The notes beneath the pieces are model-generated. The model made no database searches. It saw nothing but the letters and a program-made list of their open reading frames with translations, and had not been told where the DNA came from. The translations under genes were made by a program, and so were the position numbers. From Zoroaster sp. YZ-2022 (lineage: Eukaryota > Echinodermata > Asteroidea > Forcipulatida > Zoroasteridae), in contig CM055819.1 of the NCBI GenBank assembly GCA_029582265.1, positions 4,939,855-5,003,854 of the forward strand: a DNA stretch of 64,000 nt. Direction: 5' to 3'. Within the stretch, counting starts at the first letter, position 1. The number at the start of each line of letters is the position of its first letter. Of the stretch, positions 47,521 to 60,355 are shown piece after piece.

Positions 47521-47740
47521 ACAGCAAAAGAAACGTCACCCCCTAAATTTTGATAAGTCTGAGAACGTGTTTAGCTTATGTGTCCTCGGACATCATGCAT
47601 GACGAATTTTGAGGTCAACCAAATTTGCCACATTGTGTTCGTGTTACACTCCATACTCATAATATTCTTCATTAAACAAATTATATTAATTATAAAATGA
47701 AAATAATAAATATTTTTAGGGGTGACGTTTCTTTTGCTGT
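47521..47740. mobile_element. mariner-like MITE, TA duplication
   Basis: Perfect inverted ends ACAGCAAAAGAAACGTCACC and complement, flanked by TA (47519-47520 and 47741-47742). The first 12 bases also occur in the arms of the foldback at 20170. Confidence 0.9.
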
Positions 47741-48099
47741 TATGTACAGTGTATATATACATGTACATGTAGAACTCTTGGCAAATACCACAGTGCATAA
47801 TTAAGCGCAAGCCAATTTGCGTAATGCATGCTGGTCTACATGTACATTGTACCGAACGACACAATATTGCAAATTTGACTGTACATCCCCAGGTATTGTC
47901 AATCAATGTTACAACCACACTGAATAACAGTTGGCCACGCTCTTCTGCCATATTTGTGTTTTCAGTTTGAGACAACGACAAAGATAGTTTGATTACAAAC
48001 TACACAGTAACATACGGGGAAATGTGAACAGTTATTAGCAGCTAGACCGAGATCCAACGTGCGCGTTTATTTGCGAAGTACAGTGTGCAGTTTAATGCA

Positions 48100-48540
48100 T
48101 AACACTAACATGTACTATACATTTTATTCGCATACTTTGTCTATTCGCACCGTGCATGAGTTGAGGGCACAATGTCGTTAGACCACTGTGGGAGTCAAGG
48201 TGTTAGCCAGCATTTAGAACTAGGGTGTCCAAATTTGCTGGAAATTTCAAAACAGGGTGTCCAAATTGTTCACTTACGATACTTGTACATGTGTCCAAAA
48301 ATGAAATAGGGTGTCCAAAAGACACCCAGACACCCTCTCTGGCTAATACTATATTTGCAGTTTCACGCGGAATATCTCCAGCGATCATTGGCTGGCAGAA
48401 GTACAGTACACGCACGCTTAGTACCATAACATACGCACATAAAGTGTACGCACAACGCTCACTTGACGCCAAAGTGGGTATCATCACGACACTGGGTGTA
48501 ACTTCACCGCTAGAGGGCTACGATGTGCACTGACCGAATA
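48100..48540. mobile_element. dispersed repeat split by a GGTGTTAGCCAG MITE
   Basis: Flanks match 36765-37080. 48203-48349 (GGTGTTAGCCAGCATTTAG ... CTCTCTGGCTAATAC) is the insertion. Confidence 0.75.
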
Positions 48541-48921
48541 CACTTGCTGTGCAATGTGCATGCACAGTAGTAAGTCATCAACATTGAAATATTTTACAAT
48601 AAGGTCAGATTCATTCTGTCTAACATTGAATTGATAACTGATGAACATTGTGCATTGTAGAAGTGTACAAAAGCAAGCATTATTTGCTCTTGATGACAGG
48701 CACTCTGCATCAGCAATGTATTATTCCATTGAATCTGTACATCTGGATTATATATTAGGTTCTATCCTTACATTGTTATTTCTCTAGTAGAACTTTCAAA
48801 TCACAAGGTTATACACACTTGTTGGGCACGCAAGATGCACATGGTAACTTCCAAATCTCTCGTAAATGTACACTCAAGTTCTGTTGTATTGTAATGATAT
48901 TTTGGGGAAATCCAAATTTAA

Positions 48922-49129
48922 AGGGGCAGTATTGTCACAATCAACATGGCATGGAATCAGATTTTTAGATTAACTCAGTGACTGAAACAATTACCCAACA
49001 TGATAAGGTCATATCCGTTACTGCTGCATAAATGAGCCAGTAGTTTTCAGTCACTGTGTCCATCTTAAACTACGACACCGATTCCATGCCCTGTTGAAAG
49101 TCTGCTCTGATCGTGACGATATTGTCCCT
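48922..49129. mobile_element. TTAA-flanked MITE, AATATCGTC family
   Basis: TTAA at 48918-48921 and 49130-49133. Ends AGGGGCAGTATTGTC and GACGATATTGTCCCT. Confidence 0.9.
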
Positions 49130-49540
49130 TTAAAACCCTTGTCCCTTTGATCCCTCAAAACCCTACGACAAACGAAGGGTTTTGAGAATAGGAGGTTTCA
49201 GTACAATTTATGCAGGCAAATCTATATGGGGAATTAGCATAGCCATTCTCATGTACATGGACATTCCCTAAAGTGTGTTGATTGGGGTTTGGTTCAAGAG
49301 TAATTAACACCATCCACAACAGTCGAAAAGGTACAATTATTTATCCACGCATATTTAGCCCTGACAAAGTTCAAGCCTGGATGCTCATGAATAAGCTTGG
49401 GAGATAATACAATAATACTGAATATCATGATATCCTTTTTTTTATTAAATTCGATTACGATATCGAGATCACCTTTTCAAGACATATCAAGACATATCAA
49501 GATATCAACAAATCGCTATTACAAAATATATTTTGATCAA

Positions 49541-50119
49541 CCCTAACCTTCCCAAATCCTCCAAAATCCTCTTTGCTAAAGTGAAGGATTTTGAAGGATT
49601 GAGGTTACATGCTACATGCTCTTTGCTAAAGTGAAGGATTTTGGAGGATTGAGGTTATTAGGCACACTTGCCTTTCCATGGTACATGTACATCCACATTT
49701 GTTGTAGTGATTGCGAGGTCAGTGCTTGGGTCAGTGGACACTGTTTATTGCTCCACGCATGCAGGGAGGGTCCCTGGCCATGTACATGTATCACAGATTA
49801 GAAACACAGGTGTGCATACATGTCATGTGCTTGCTTTACTACTGAAGGATTTTGGAGGATTCAGGTTATGTGTAAGCAAATGGGCCGAGGGAGTTAGGAA
49901 GGATTCAGGTTATGTGTAAGCAAATGGGCCTAGGGAGTTAGGAAGGATTCAGGTTATGTGTAAGCAAATGGGCCTAGGGAGTTAGGAAGGATTCAGGTTA
50001 TGTGTATGCAAATGGGCCTAGGGAGTTAGGAAGGATTCAGGTTATGTGTAAGCAAATGGGCGTAGGGAGTTAGGAAGGATTCAGGTTATGTGTAAGCAAA
50101 TGGGCCTAGGGAGTTGGGG
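49541..50119 (-). mobile_element. TTAA/CCCT MITE with 44-bp array, inverted
   Basis: Left TCAA|CCCTAACCTTCCC, right GGGAGTTGGGG|TTAA. About six 44-bp units (GGATTCAGGTTATGTGTAAG) at 49880-50118. Confidence 0.9.
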
Positions 50120-50396
50120 TTAAAACAAAATTACGTTTGTGAGTCGAGTCAGAAATTCCATGAAAAACAAAATTAGGCAAATCTTTTCAGCTTTTGGAAA
50201 GTGAGAAACAAAAGCGAACTACTTCAGTGGTTAGTCAACTGTCGGATCACAAAGGAGCCACCACACCGAGGCCTACATACACACTATGCAAACAAATTTG
50301 CCAATATCCACGGTGCACACAGGAACGGCGCGATTGCATGTGTCTCTCAGCTAAGCGCTTGCGATTTATTGTGACACTTGTAGAGGTGTACATGTA

Positions 50397-50543
50397 CATG
50401 GGCGGATCCAGAACATTTTTTAGGGGGGGGCTGAGAATCAAAAACAATTATTTTTCAGTACTACAAAAATTACAATGAAATAATCAAAGGGAGAGAAAAA
50501 CAAAGCACAGTGAGGGAATGGTGGTGTGTTCTCCCCTCCCCTC

Positions 50544-50580
<37 letters not shown>

Positions 50581-50660
50581 ATTTTTTAAATTTTTTTTAA
50601 AAACGATTTTAGGGGGGACTACAGCCCCCTTAGCCCCCCCCCTCCCCGGATCCGCCAATG
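50397..50660. mobile_element. MITE with 5-bp target duplication, GGCGGATCCAG family
   Basis: Ends CATGGGCGGATCCAG and CCGGATCCGCCAATG flanked by ATGTA (50392-50396 and 50661-50665). Contains a (CT)n run at about 50547-50575. Confidence 0.9.
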
Positions 50661-50864
50661 ATGTACATGTGGTTATTGGCTCTAAAGCAATCATGCATGA
50701 AAACAAAACAAATTTGATATTATCTAAAATCACGACATAAATTTGACGATATGTCGCGGATGAAAAAAAATTGATATCGCCTAAGCCTACTCAAACACAT
50801 GTAACAAAATTAATGTTCAATATCTGTACGAGCAACTCACACTGTACATGTATGCATTGATTAC

Positions 50865-51830
50865 ATGTACATGTACATGTACATGAAACTGGCAATAAGC
50901 AAGCTGGACACGATTGCAGACGACTTGAAGATCAATGAAGTGGTCTGGCATTATGCGTATCTCAGGTGCTTGTGGTTTAGCAAAATAAGTGAATTAATTT
51001 TCTGTCTTCATGAAGACAGAAATTCTATACTGGAATGGTTTCACCTTTTTTTTTCTTGTTAAAGGTTTGGCTAAGGCAACCCACAATATAAAACTTATAA
51101 AGCGAATGAATTTTGAAAGATACATGTAATATCACTGTCAAATGAAAAAAAAAAAAAATTATGAAATTCAGATGTCGGAAACTGTAAATAAAAGCTATAT
51201 TTCAAACAAGTTTGATTCTGATTGACAGCTGTGCTGGCCAATTGGAAGACCGACCACGCCCTCTGCCGTTACGTACATGTACAATACATGTAAATTGTGT
51301 GATCACGTGCAAGCTGAGATTAAAATAGTGGGCCAGCATTTTATTAATTTATATTACTGGTACTCATCCTTGACAGATTTTTTCATTCAATACATCAAAT
51401 GAAAGCTTGTAACTTCCTTAACCACAGAAAAATAGCAATTCAACATTTCAACCTATTTTTTACCCCAAAATCTGCCCAAACACGGGGGATATCTTTAACA
51501 ACACAATGAAATTAGATGAAACTGTCACAAGTTGTTTTTTCATACACATATGAATACGTGTATATCTTTTGATTCTCATAACGTACGGATGCATTAATAC
51601 AGACATTCTCCCAATCTCTGTAATTCAATCTTGCCTAGCTGATGAAGTGTATGTTAGGCTTAAGGGTCCATTAAGTGGTTTACCATGCCTCTGATTAATC
51701 AATGGAGCTTCATAAATTATAGAGTTTCGGTGCTTTGTACAGTATAATGCAAATTGTAAATGGCTTGTGTGGCTATATGCACGCCTTTCAGCGTTCGCAC
51801 ATTTGAAAGCAGGATCAATTTTTTTTCTTT
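50865..51830. other. unannotated intron sequence
   Basis: A 65-codon plus frame at 50865-51062 has no recognisable features. The rest is AT-rich. Confidence 0.35.
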
Positions 51831-51833
51831 TCA

Positions 51834-52232
51834 ACCCTAACTCTCTTGTCATTTTTGCTAGGAACCATCCCAAATCCTCCAAAATCCATCAACATGCAGT
51901 AAAAAGGTACCCCAATTGTTGGACTTTGATGGAATTGGTACAGTAGCAAATGCAAAGCATCCATGGCTTGGCTAGATACACAGTCCTGAATCCAACAAAA
52001 GCAGCCGGCGGAGTTGGATGGATTTGGTACACAATGGCTACATGCTCTATTCGCTGGGCTATACTGTGGAGTACTGAATCCAACAAAAGCAGCCGGTGGA
52101 GTTTGATGGATTTGGTACACATGGCTACATGCTCTATTCACTGGGCTATACTGTGGAGTACTGAATCCATCAAAATCAAGCAAAACCAGGTGGGGTGGAT
52201 TTTGATGGACTTGGGGTAGTTAGGGTTTTAAA
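51834..52232. mobile_element. TTAA/CCCT-type MITE with 87-bp array, third copy
   Basis: TTTCAA|CCCTAACTCTC to GGGTAGTTAGGG|TTTTAA. About 2.5 units of the 87-bp repeat, same orientation as 41885-42272. Confidence 0.85.
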
Positions 52233-52337
52233 GAGAAGGAACAACATTGGTTTTTGGAGCAATGTAATTCATTGTAACCATCTATTTTCAAGAAATACAC
52301 ATAAACATATGTACATGTAAGATTTGAGGCTTTGTAT

Positions 52338-52700
52338 GGTTGAGCATTGATAGCGGTTTAGCGCATCGGATTTGTGTTCTGATGGCTGAGTCGTCGGAAT
52401 GTGGGTTCAAATCCCAACCGCGACCATGTTGAGCAAGACACTTTACCATACAGTGTACATGTAATTGCTTCTCTCCACCCAGGGGTAAATGGGTACCTGT
52501 GAGGGCAGAGTTGGTTGTTGTGTTTGATTAGCCCTATATGCGCTGTAATGGCAGCAATTGAGCTGTATACTCCCCAGGGAGCTGAGATGGTTTCAGGAAT
52601 GATTTATGAGCCTGATGAGCAGGGATAATAATATAATGCGCTTTGAGCACCAGTTTGGTGGATACGTGCGCTATATAAGTCCACATTATTATTATTATTA
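52338..52700 (+). mobile_element. tRNA-Leu-type SINE
   Basis: Slightly 5'-truncated head, B-box-like GGGTTCAAATCCC, full body and tail GCGCTTTGAGCACCAG, GGTGGATACGTGCGC, ATT repeats to 52700. Confidence 0.9.
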
Positions 52701-52754
52701 ACTTTTCGGTTTGCGGTATAAACACCTTGTGTTTATCTCGACTATCGCTAAGTG

Positions 52755-53090
52755 AGGTGCAGGTACCAAACAGGGTTCTGGAAAGAACCTTATTGCACAA
52801 CTCGTATCTCAACTGTCGCTAAGTGAGATTATGGTTCAGGGGAGAACCAATATCGGGCAACTCGATTCTCAACTGTTGCTAAGTGAGATTATGGTTCAGG
52901 GGAGAACCAATATCGGGCAACTCGATTCTCAACTGTCGCTAAGTGAGATTGTGGTTCAGGGGAGAACCAATATCGGGCAACTCGTTTCTCAACTGTCGCT
53001 AAGTGAGATTATGGTTCAGGGGAGAACCAATATCGGGCAACTCGTTTCTCAACTGTCGCTAAGTGAGAATGTGGTTCAGGGGAGAACAAT
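52755..53090. repeat. 60-bp minisatellite
   Basis: Five to six units of exactly 60 bp (AACTGTCGCTAAGTGAGATT, GGTTCAGGGGAGAACCAATA), over 95 percent alike. Each unit has the small hairpin GGTTC-AGGGGA-GAACC. It starts directly after a SINE and is followed by a TGTACAATG-type repeat (53087-53150). Confidence 0.95.
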
Positions 53091-53962
53091 GTGTACAATG
53101 TGTACAATGTATACATGTGTATGTACAATGTATACATGTGTGTATATACAATATAATGACATAACCATTTCCTCAATATTTTACATCCCTTTAAAAGTTT
53201 AAAACCCAAACCCCTCAGAGCTACATTGTATTCTGGCTAGGAACCTTCCTGAATCCTCCAAAACCATGCGGTGTTCTTGAGGTACATGTATGTACATATA
53301 CATTATTTAAATTAGTACACGTACGGTGTCCATACACTTGTTTCAAAAAGTTGACATTTGTTGTACAATAATTCCATTCACGGCACGATTTCCAGAAACC
53401 GCCTGCAAAGCTTTGCCTTCACATCCAATTGTGTCTCTCGGCTAGAATTGACAGTGCAAATCCCACTCACAGCTCAATCGCTACAATTCAAATTCCCTGC
53501 GGCTCACATGCGCTACCTGAACGAAATACCCTGTAAAAGATATTTGTAACCACTGAATGCCAGAAACGCAAAAAAACCAAGAATCATGTCACTTCTGCCA
53601 GAGGCTTTTTGTACATGTGCGTGTTCTTTATTCACTTAAAGCTACAAATGCATTCGTATTACTATAAAGTGCTGGTCTAAACCGTTTCTAAAAGTGTCCT
53701 TTCTTTCTTTTAAAAAGCAACCCATCACAGTTTCAGTTTATTATGCTGTGTCATTATCGAGAAGATAATGAAAATGCATTTCATTTTCTTTCATCCATTT
53801 TAACGTTGACATTTTCCCCCTGGAGGACACAATTGCAGTTGGGAAATTGCTCTACTAATTTTCTGAAAGGATACTGATAGCATCTCAGACAAAAAAGATT
53901 TCAAGAGGTTTGATACAATTTTTACCATCGTCAACTTTAGCCACCCCCCCTCCCCCCCAAAA

Positions 53963-54497
53963 AAGTCTCCGGTTTCTGGTCATAGGTCGGCTTCAAAATT
54001 TTTTTTATTTTTATTTATTTTTTTTTTGCCAACCAGTGAAATACGTGATACATTATACGCTGTTAATTGGAACCAGACCAAATTTCCCATACACAAAGTA
54101 TGGTGGCTAAGAGAGGCCTCACAAATCGGGCAAACGTTCATACCCCTATGTGAAAAAAGTCTTTTACAGCATGGCAGAATTCCAAGCGATCCAGCAATTT
54201 TGGCTGCAATTGGACATCGTTTCACAGCAAAAAAAAAAAAAAAAAAAAAACCCACAAATTCTGATGCACAGATCTTAGGTGACACGCGCAGACATAGTAT
54301 TAGCCAGAGGGGTGTCTGGGTGTCTTTTGGACACCCTGTTTCAATTTTAGACACCCTATTTCATCTGTCATTTACATGTACAAGTATTGTAAGTGAACAA
54401 TTTGGACACCCTGTTTTGAAATTTCCAGCAAATTTGGACACTCTATTTCTAAATGCTGGCTAACACCTTGCAGATACCAGAAACCAGAGGCTTTTTT
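53963..54497. mobile_element. TTTCTGGT MITE split by a GGTGTTAGCCAG MITE
   Basis: Host ends AAAGTCTCCGGTTTCTGGT and ACCAGAAACCAGAGGC. The guest (54294-54473; TTAGCCAGAGGGGTGTCTGG ... ATGCTGGCTAACACC) is flanked by near-duplications CGCAGACA/TGCAGATA. Confidence 0.85.
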
Positions 54498-54509
54498 GTA
54501 AAACTGTGG

Positions 54510-54822
54510 TAGGTTCGTACAGGTTAGGGAGAGTAAAATTTCAAGGACTTTTCAAGGACTTTCAAGACCCTTTATCAGGAAATTCAAGGACCGAAGGGTT
54601 GAAGAAAAAAAAGCTTTGGAAAGCAGTGTCCAGGTTGTGAAAAATGGAAAAAACTTACAAGCCATTTGATTGAAATATCATGAGGCATGAAAATAAGATT
54701 CAAGGACTTTTAAGTACTTTTTTTGGTTTCTTCATAAATTCAAGGATTTTCAAGGCCTTGAATTTTTTTTCTTCTTCAAATTCAAGTACTTTCAAGGAAA
54801 TTCAAGGTCCGTACAAACCCTG
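54510..54822. mobile_element. hAT-like MITE, TTCAAGGAC-rich
   Basis: Ends TAGGTTCGTACAGG and GGTCCGTACAAACCCTG, with a near-duplication CTGTGG/CTGTGA outside. The interior repeats AAGGACTTTTCAAGGAC. Confidence 0.75.
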
Positions 54823-55035
54823 CTGTGATCCTTTACGTTTTTTGAGATAATCACCAACAGTGTATGTGGACTTTAAACTTGTTTTCTTACTCTATGGTTG
54901 CAACACCCAGGAACAACTTAATTCTATCAGTGAAGCAGGAGCCACGTTTATTGGCCTGCAGGTGTAGCGCTTACATTCATCACCACCTAAGGCCATTTTT
55001 TTTTTTAATAACTTGGATAAGGCCAAAAATAAAAA

Positions 55036-55332
55036 GTCTCCAGTTTCTGGTTATCGGTCGGCTTCAAAATCACTTTTTTTTTTGCCAACAGGGAAATGCG
55101 TGATGCAGGAACCTAAGAGTGGCTAAGAGAGGCCTCACAAATCGGGCAAACGTTCATACCCCTATGTGAAAAGTCGTTTAAAGCACAGCATGGCAGAATT
55201 CCAATTGATCCAGCAATTTTGGACATTGGACATTATTTCATACCAAAAAACAAAAAAAATTAAGAAAAAATTAAGAAAAATACCAACCCGTGGGTCTGAG
55301 GCGACGCGCACGGAAACCAGAAACCAGAGACT
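55036..55332. mobile_element. MITE, TTTCTGGT family
   Basis: AAAGTCTCCAGTTTCTGGTT to AACCAGAAACCAGAGACTA, about 300 bp. Confidence 0.85.
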
Positions 55333-55339
55333 ATTTTTT

Positions 55340-57310
55340 TTTTGGCCTAATGGTTATTTTTCTCCTGAAGTTGGGCAGGTAACAGGGAAAAAAAACAAAA
55401 AAACACAGATTCAGGGAGCTCTCCTAATTGAGCGCCCTCAATTGTTTTCATACACAGTAGTCTGTACATGGACTGGCGGCACTGTGGCTCACTGAGTGGC
55501 AACCAGACTTTTTTTTTCCCCCACCGCCTTCACGAATTGCAAGAAAATTTTTACAGATACATGTAAGGCTGGCCGGGGAAACAAGTTACGGCACGGTGAG
55601 GTAAATGCAATGCTTGTACACTAACATGCACTGCATGCACGGAAAGTTAAAAAAAATTCAAAATTTAAAAAAAAAATTAAAAAATCTCCAAAATCTCAGA
55701 TTTTTTGGTGGCGGGTCCGTAATCCAAGTTATTAAAAAAATAAGGCCTTACCCCCTCAAACCTCTGAAGAAACCATGTGACATGAAACCCAGTCACGACA
55801 TAAATATCACTGAGATAAATGAATAATAACCGTGACATTTCTATTCGGTCCTCTCACGGCTGGCGGATATTAGCCTCAACAAGATGATGCTTGTCACGGC
55901 GGAAAAAAAAAGTATTGATTTTCTGATAACCCAGTTTCCACAAAATGAAGCCCCCTCTAACCTGTGGGCAATTAAGAGAGTGTAATCTAGCCCCCCAAAT
56001 CAGTGATCATTGTCTCCATTCAAGAAAAAAAAATGTATCCACTTATGTGCAGTGTAACAAACGGACACTTGCTTCGAATTTTTTCCCCGGGATATGTGGC
56101 GATGCATGGTGGTCGGAGAAAGGTGTTCTCAGAGATGCATTTCAAATGCTAATTAATATGTGAAAGCATCACTGTGTAAACAAGTGAATCCCAATCCCTT
56201 GCTACTTGTGGTTATACGGTAGTTCATGTATGTGTACATTTGTACACTGTACAAATATGCATACATGTACATGTACCTACTGTGTATAGTTTTTACACTC
56301 GAGCACATTTGTGAAAAAATTTTGCAAAATCTGCTGACTGATTGTACATGTATTACTATAAGGAACATGTACATTTACATTTACAATACAAAATGTACCA
56401 TTTACAAAATGTTAGTTAAAATAAGTGGTGGGGTTCCAACCCTTAACCCCATTTGTGACCAGCTCCACAAAAATGGGTATTATGGGACAAAATTAAACAA
56501 TTGAGTTACATACATAGCTGAATTGGTTACATTATAAGCTTTAATTTGGTGTAGGTTTGAACCCTGTGGCATTTTGCATTCTGGATATATACTGATTTTT
56601 GCATATTCATATTGTACAAATTAACGGAAGTGCCTTCAGGGATACAGCCCTTAAACACAGCAAGTGGAAAAAGAAATGAGCTAAGAAGAAACTCTCTTGA
56701 ATGCCCATAGCAACAGTTATGTTCCTTTTGAGCTATGGCTAATGAGGTGTTTTATTTAAAATATTTATTAAACTTCACCAACAGAATAAAAAACAAAGGA
56801 ACAAAAGTCTTTTTGTCCAAAATTTTGAGGTTTTTCTTCCCTAAAACTGACAAAGAGTCACACAGAAGACGAACACAAGGGACACAAAAACGTTTGTTTT
56901 TTCATCTTTACTCATCAATAATAATATTTCTGTAAATAAATTATGAAAGTATTGATATAATATAGAAGCCAATAAACCACCAAAAAAAATCACGTTGTGA
57001 ATTTTTTTTTCCCCACCCTCTCCACATAGAACAGCCCTTTACGTTAATAGCATAGCGTCCCTTAATACCCTTTTTCGCAGAGCGGGTCACATTTTTGTTT
57101 TGTCTGGTCCCACGACCAGGACATGACTCGTAACCCTCTTCTTTTGTGTTCATTTCACACCTGACTAACTTCTGCCCACTCTTGTGTTTAAGTCCATGTG
57201 CGTGTCTGTATATCGTCGCTAGGTTTGAAAAGTATGGCCATTCACTACTATTTTCATTTTGTTTTCAAACATTTTGTTTTACGAGTTCCAAACTATTCTA
57301 AAAATTTTCT
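55340..57310. other. mostly unannotated intron sequence
   Basis: No exon found. An isolated MITE end CGCAGAGCGGGTCACAT at 57076 and several A/T runs are all that stand out. Confidence 0.4.
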
Positions 57311-57317
57311 ATTAAAA

Positions 57318-57580
57318 CCCTAACCCCCTAGGTATTCTGGCTAGAGACCTGCCTGAATCCTCCAAAATCCATCACTGCACTTTTGGAAACATGCCCCCAT
57401 CTTCAAAATGCACCACGCATTTTCGTTGATCTTTCATATTCAGCACTTGCGGCCTGTACTTCTTGTCAGGTAGTAATTTGGCCCCATTTGAAGAGGTGAA
57501 AGTACCAGTTTCCAACAGTGCTGAATTTTCCACAAAAAAGTGCCCCTTGGAGGATTTTGCAGGATATGGGGAGCTTAGGG
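57318..57580. mobile_element. TTAA/CCCT MITE, GTTTCCAACAGTGCTG family
   Basis: TTAAAA|CCCTAACCCCCTAGG and GAGCTTAGGG|TTAA. Relative at 35250-35494. Confidence 0.85.
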
Positions 57581-57699
57581 TTAAATACATGTAAATACAT
57601 ACAGTACCCTGCACATCCATACCATGTACACTGTCATGGAGAACAGACATACATGTTTATTTTCTAGTACAATGGTCAGGTGCAGATAATATTCTCCAT

Positions 57700-58491
57700 A
57701 CATGTACGTATTGTGCACTAACCTGCTTTATCTAGGTGCTTATATGTACATGTTATGAGTGACATTTGCATGTACATGTACATGTACGTGTACGTGCAAT
57801 ACATGTTAGGATACAGTTCGCATAAAATTAATCTGCCAGCGACACTCCACATAGCGCAGGTGTATATTGCTTAATACCATTGGTGTGTGGTACAAATGCA
57901 TAATAAGCTGCCTACATTATGCAGGTCCAGGTGTCTATAGTACAAACTATATATAACCATATTGAGGAAGAGCCTGCTTTGTCCAGGTGCCCACGCTCAA
58001 GGCAGCCCACATTCGGCAGGTTCTTGCTTCGCCCAACTGCCAAATGTAGAGGCCCCCCCCCCCCCCCAAAAAAAATGCCCCAAGAGGTGCCCACTGTGCA
58101 GGCTGCCAGCAATGAACGCAGGTTCCTGCCTTGTCCTGGTATTCAATTGAGGCAGCTTCCATTGAGCAGATACCTGGTGCCTGCTCGATCTGGGTTCCAA
58201 CAACAGATGCTTTCCATACTGAGCTCTTGCCTAAATTTTACATGTGTAATACAGGCACCACATTTGAGGCAGGCCACCATTCGCCTATCCAGGAAGGGGA
58301 GACAAATGCAAAGGCAATGGGGGGGAGGGGGGAATGTGTCCATCCCCATGCATGTAAATTTACTACACCTCCCCTCCCCCACCACATTATACCCTGCATA
58401 TACATGTACCCCTTGCTTTGCACATGCTTTAATGAGGTACCCAATGAGGTACCCAATGAGGTACCCAATGAGGTACCCAATGAGGTACCCA
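57700..58491. repeat. degenerate CAGGTGCC-rich tandem repeat and a 12-bp array
   Basis: Imperfect units of roughly 55-60 bp (TTGAGGCAG, CAGGTTCCTGCCTTG, CCAGGTGCCCAC) from about 57950 to 58290, a C run at about 58053-58067, then five copies of AATGAGGTACCC at 58432-58491. Long frames across it on both strands (up to 205 codons) contain only low-complexity and repeat-derived sequence. Confidence 0.65.
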
Positions 58492-59733
58492 GGCAATCTC
58501 AATCCTACTTATGTACAGTGTACCTTGGAGGACTAACATTATGTATGATTGCCCAGGTACCAGTGGGGAGTACCCAAGGTGACAACGACCCCTTCAGCCT
58601 TAGTCTGCATCCACGTAGCCTACATACGTGTACCCCTGCTACCCACACTGCACAGGTTTGACATTTACATTGTACAGTGTATGCACACATAATTCTGTGC
58701 CTATAGATATGTGCATGCATGGCTGTGATGTTACTGCACAGTTCAATGTTAAATAAATTATATTGTCTGCTGCACACTTCACCCTTCAACTGGCCAAATG
58801 TCAACCCTACATGTACAATGTACATACACAATGTACATTATAACTGTATTGTACATGTGCATGAATATTTACTGGGATATGCTACCGGATAACTAATCAA
58901 TGTTGTCCCAGTTGAATGACAAGTATTCAAAGACAGTCACCCTGAATGCTGATAATCTTCACGACCACATCATTTGTCACTGTATGACACTATTATTAAT
59001 TGTGACTTCACCATTATCATCATGCCATGTGTACAGTGTACATGCAATCAGAAACACATGTCTGGATACGTGCATGTAATCTGTGTGTAATTTCACTATA
59101 CATACAGTACATGTACATGGACACAATATATAGATAGGCCTGATGGGGGAAAAGAACGTAGAATACAACCGCCACTTTTCCATCCGAATATGAAAAATAT
59201 CGAAGAATTTCCTTTAAAAGATGATACAGGACACACTTAAGGAGAGGAAAGTGTAGTCAAGTGAGAATTGGAAATGATATTTTGGGAGATTCTGAGCAAT
59301 GAATGGATGCACATCAAGTAAGGCTGAGCGTTTTCAGTTATTTTGGGAAGCAGATACCCAAAATTAGAAATCTTTGGATACCCGGGTACCGGTAAACAAT
59401 TTTGCACAAACACAAAACACACATAACCCGAATGTATAAAATAACCTATGCAAACGCGTGCGCACATTGCAAAGTGCAGCGTGTTGAAACTGACGCAATG
59501 CCGCGTGATGAGAATGTTTTTGATATTGTTTTGTTATGGAAAATAAAGATAAATAATTCATTTTTCGGTTGGGGTCTGACTGAGGAGAGACACACACATA
59601 TCTATGCTGTAATGCTTTTATGAATGAATAAATGTTGAATCTATTTGATGTTTATAATCAACTGGAAGTCTCTTGAATTGAATACTTCTTGTGTATGTTT
59701 GTAACCTCTACGGATGGCATCACGAATCCGTTT

Positions 59734-59827
59734 ACACGAATTCTTTTACTTGCAACTTCACGACAAAGTGAAGCAAGTTAACACGAATTCTTTTACTTGC
59801 AACTTCACGACAAAGTGAAGCAAGTTA
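59734..59827. repeat. 47-bp direct duplication with hairpin
   Basis: Two identical 47-bp copies. Each holds ACTTGCAACTTC...GAAGCAAGT, so each can form a stem. Confidence 0.9.
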
Positions 59828-60355
59828 ACATTATTTGTATGTCTCCGAAAGCTATACCTCTTAGTAACCCCGACTAAGGATCACAACACAACAACAAGTT
59901 TCAAACAAAAGTCGGCAAGTCTGCGAGAGGCTGTCGGCAAATGTTACTTCATCCTAGTTTTCATCATTTTGTTGACTTAAAATGTTCAGTCGGAATTCTA
60001 CAATGTCATTTACGGGTAATTACCCAGCACAGCCTGAACATCCAGTGAGATGTTGGCCACATGACATTATGCACAAGTGGCAGTTAGGTTTGATATTTTT
60101 TCCGCCTGGGGGTATTGGTAATAGAATTCAGTGTTCCCTTTCAACTGTAAATTAATACATGTATTCTCTCTAGTATTCATGATTCTTTTGAATGCATACT
60201 GCTCTATATGCATGGTGCCACGGTAACAAAATTACCTAATAGTCGCCCCTAGGGGCAAACCACCAATTGAATCTCAACTTACCCTCCAGTCAGTTTGGTT
60301 ACTCACAAAATTTTGTGCCATAATTATTATGACAGCAATGATGGTATGTCTTCAG

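Larger units (their letters stand above)
49392..50789. mobile_element. hAT-type MITE (6109 family) carrying two other MITEs
   Basis: Ends TAAGCTTGGGAGATAAT and TTGATATCGCCTAAGCCTA. It hosts a TTAA/CCCT element (49541-50119) and a 5-bp-duplication element (50397-50660). Remaining host sequence (GTCGAGTCAGAAATTCC, GTTATTGGCTCTAAAGC) matches 18549-19294. Confidence 0.85.

Noticed and set aside
57919..58661. 205- and 176-codon overlapping frames
   Set aside because: Both derive from degenerate and 12-bp tandem repeats, with homopolymer runs and no recognisable domain.
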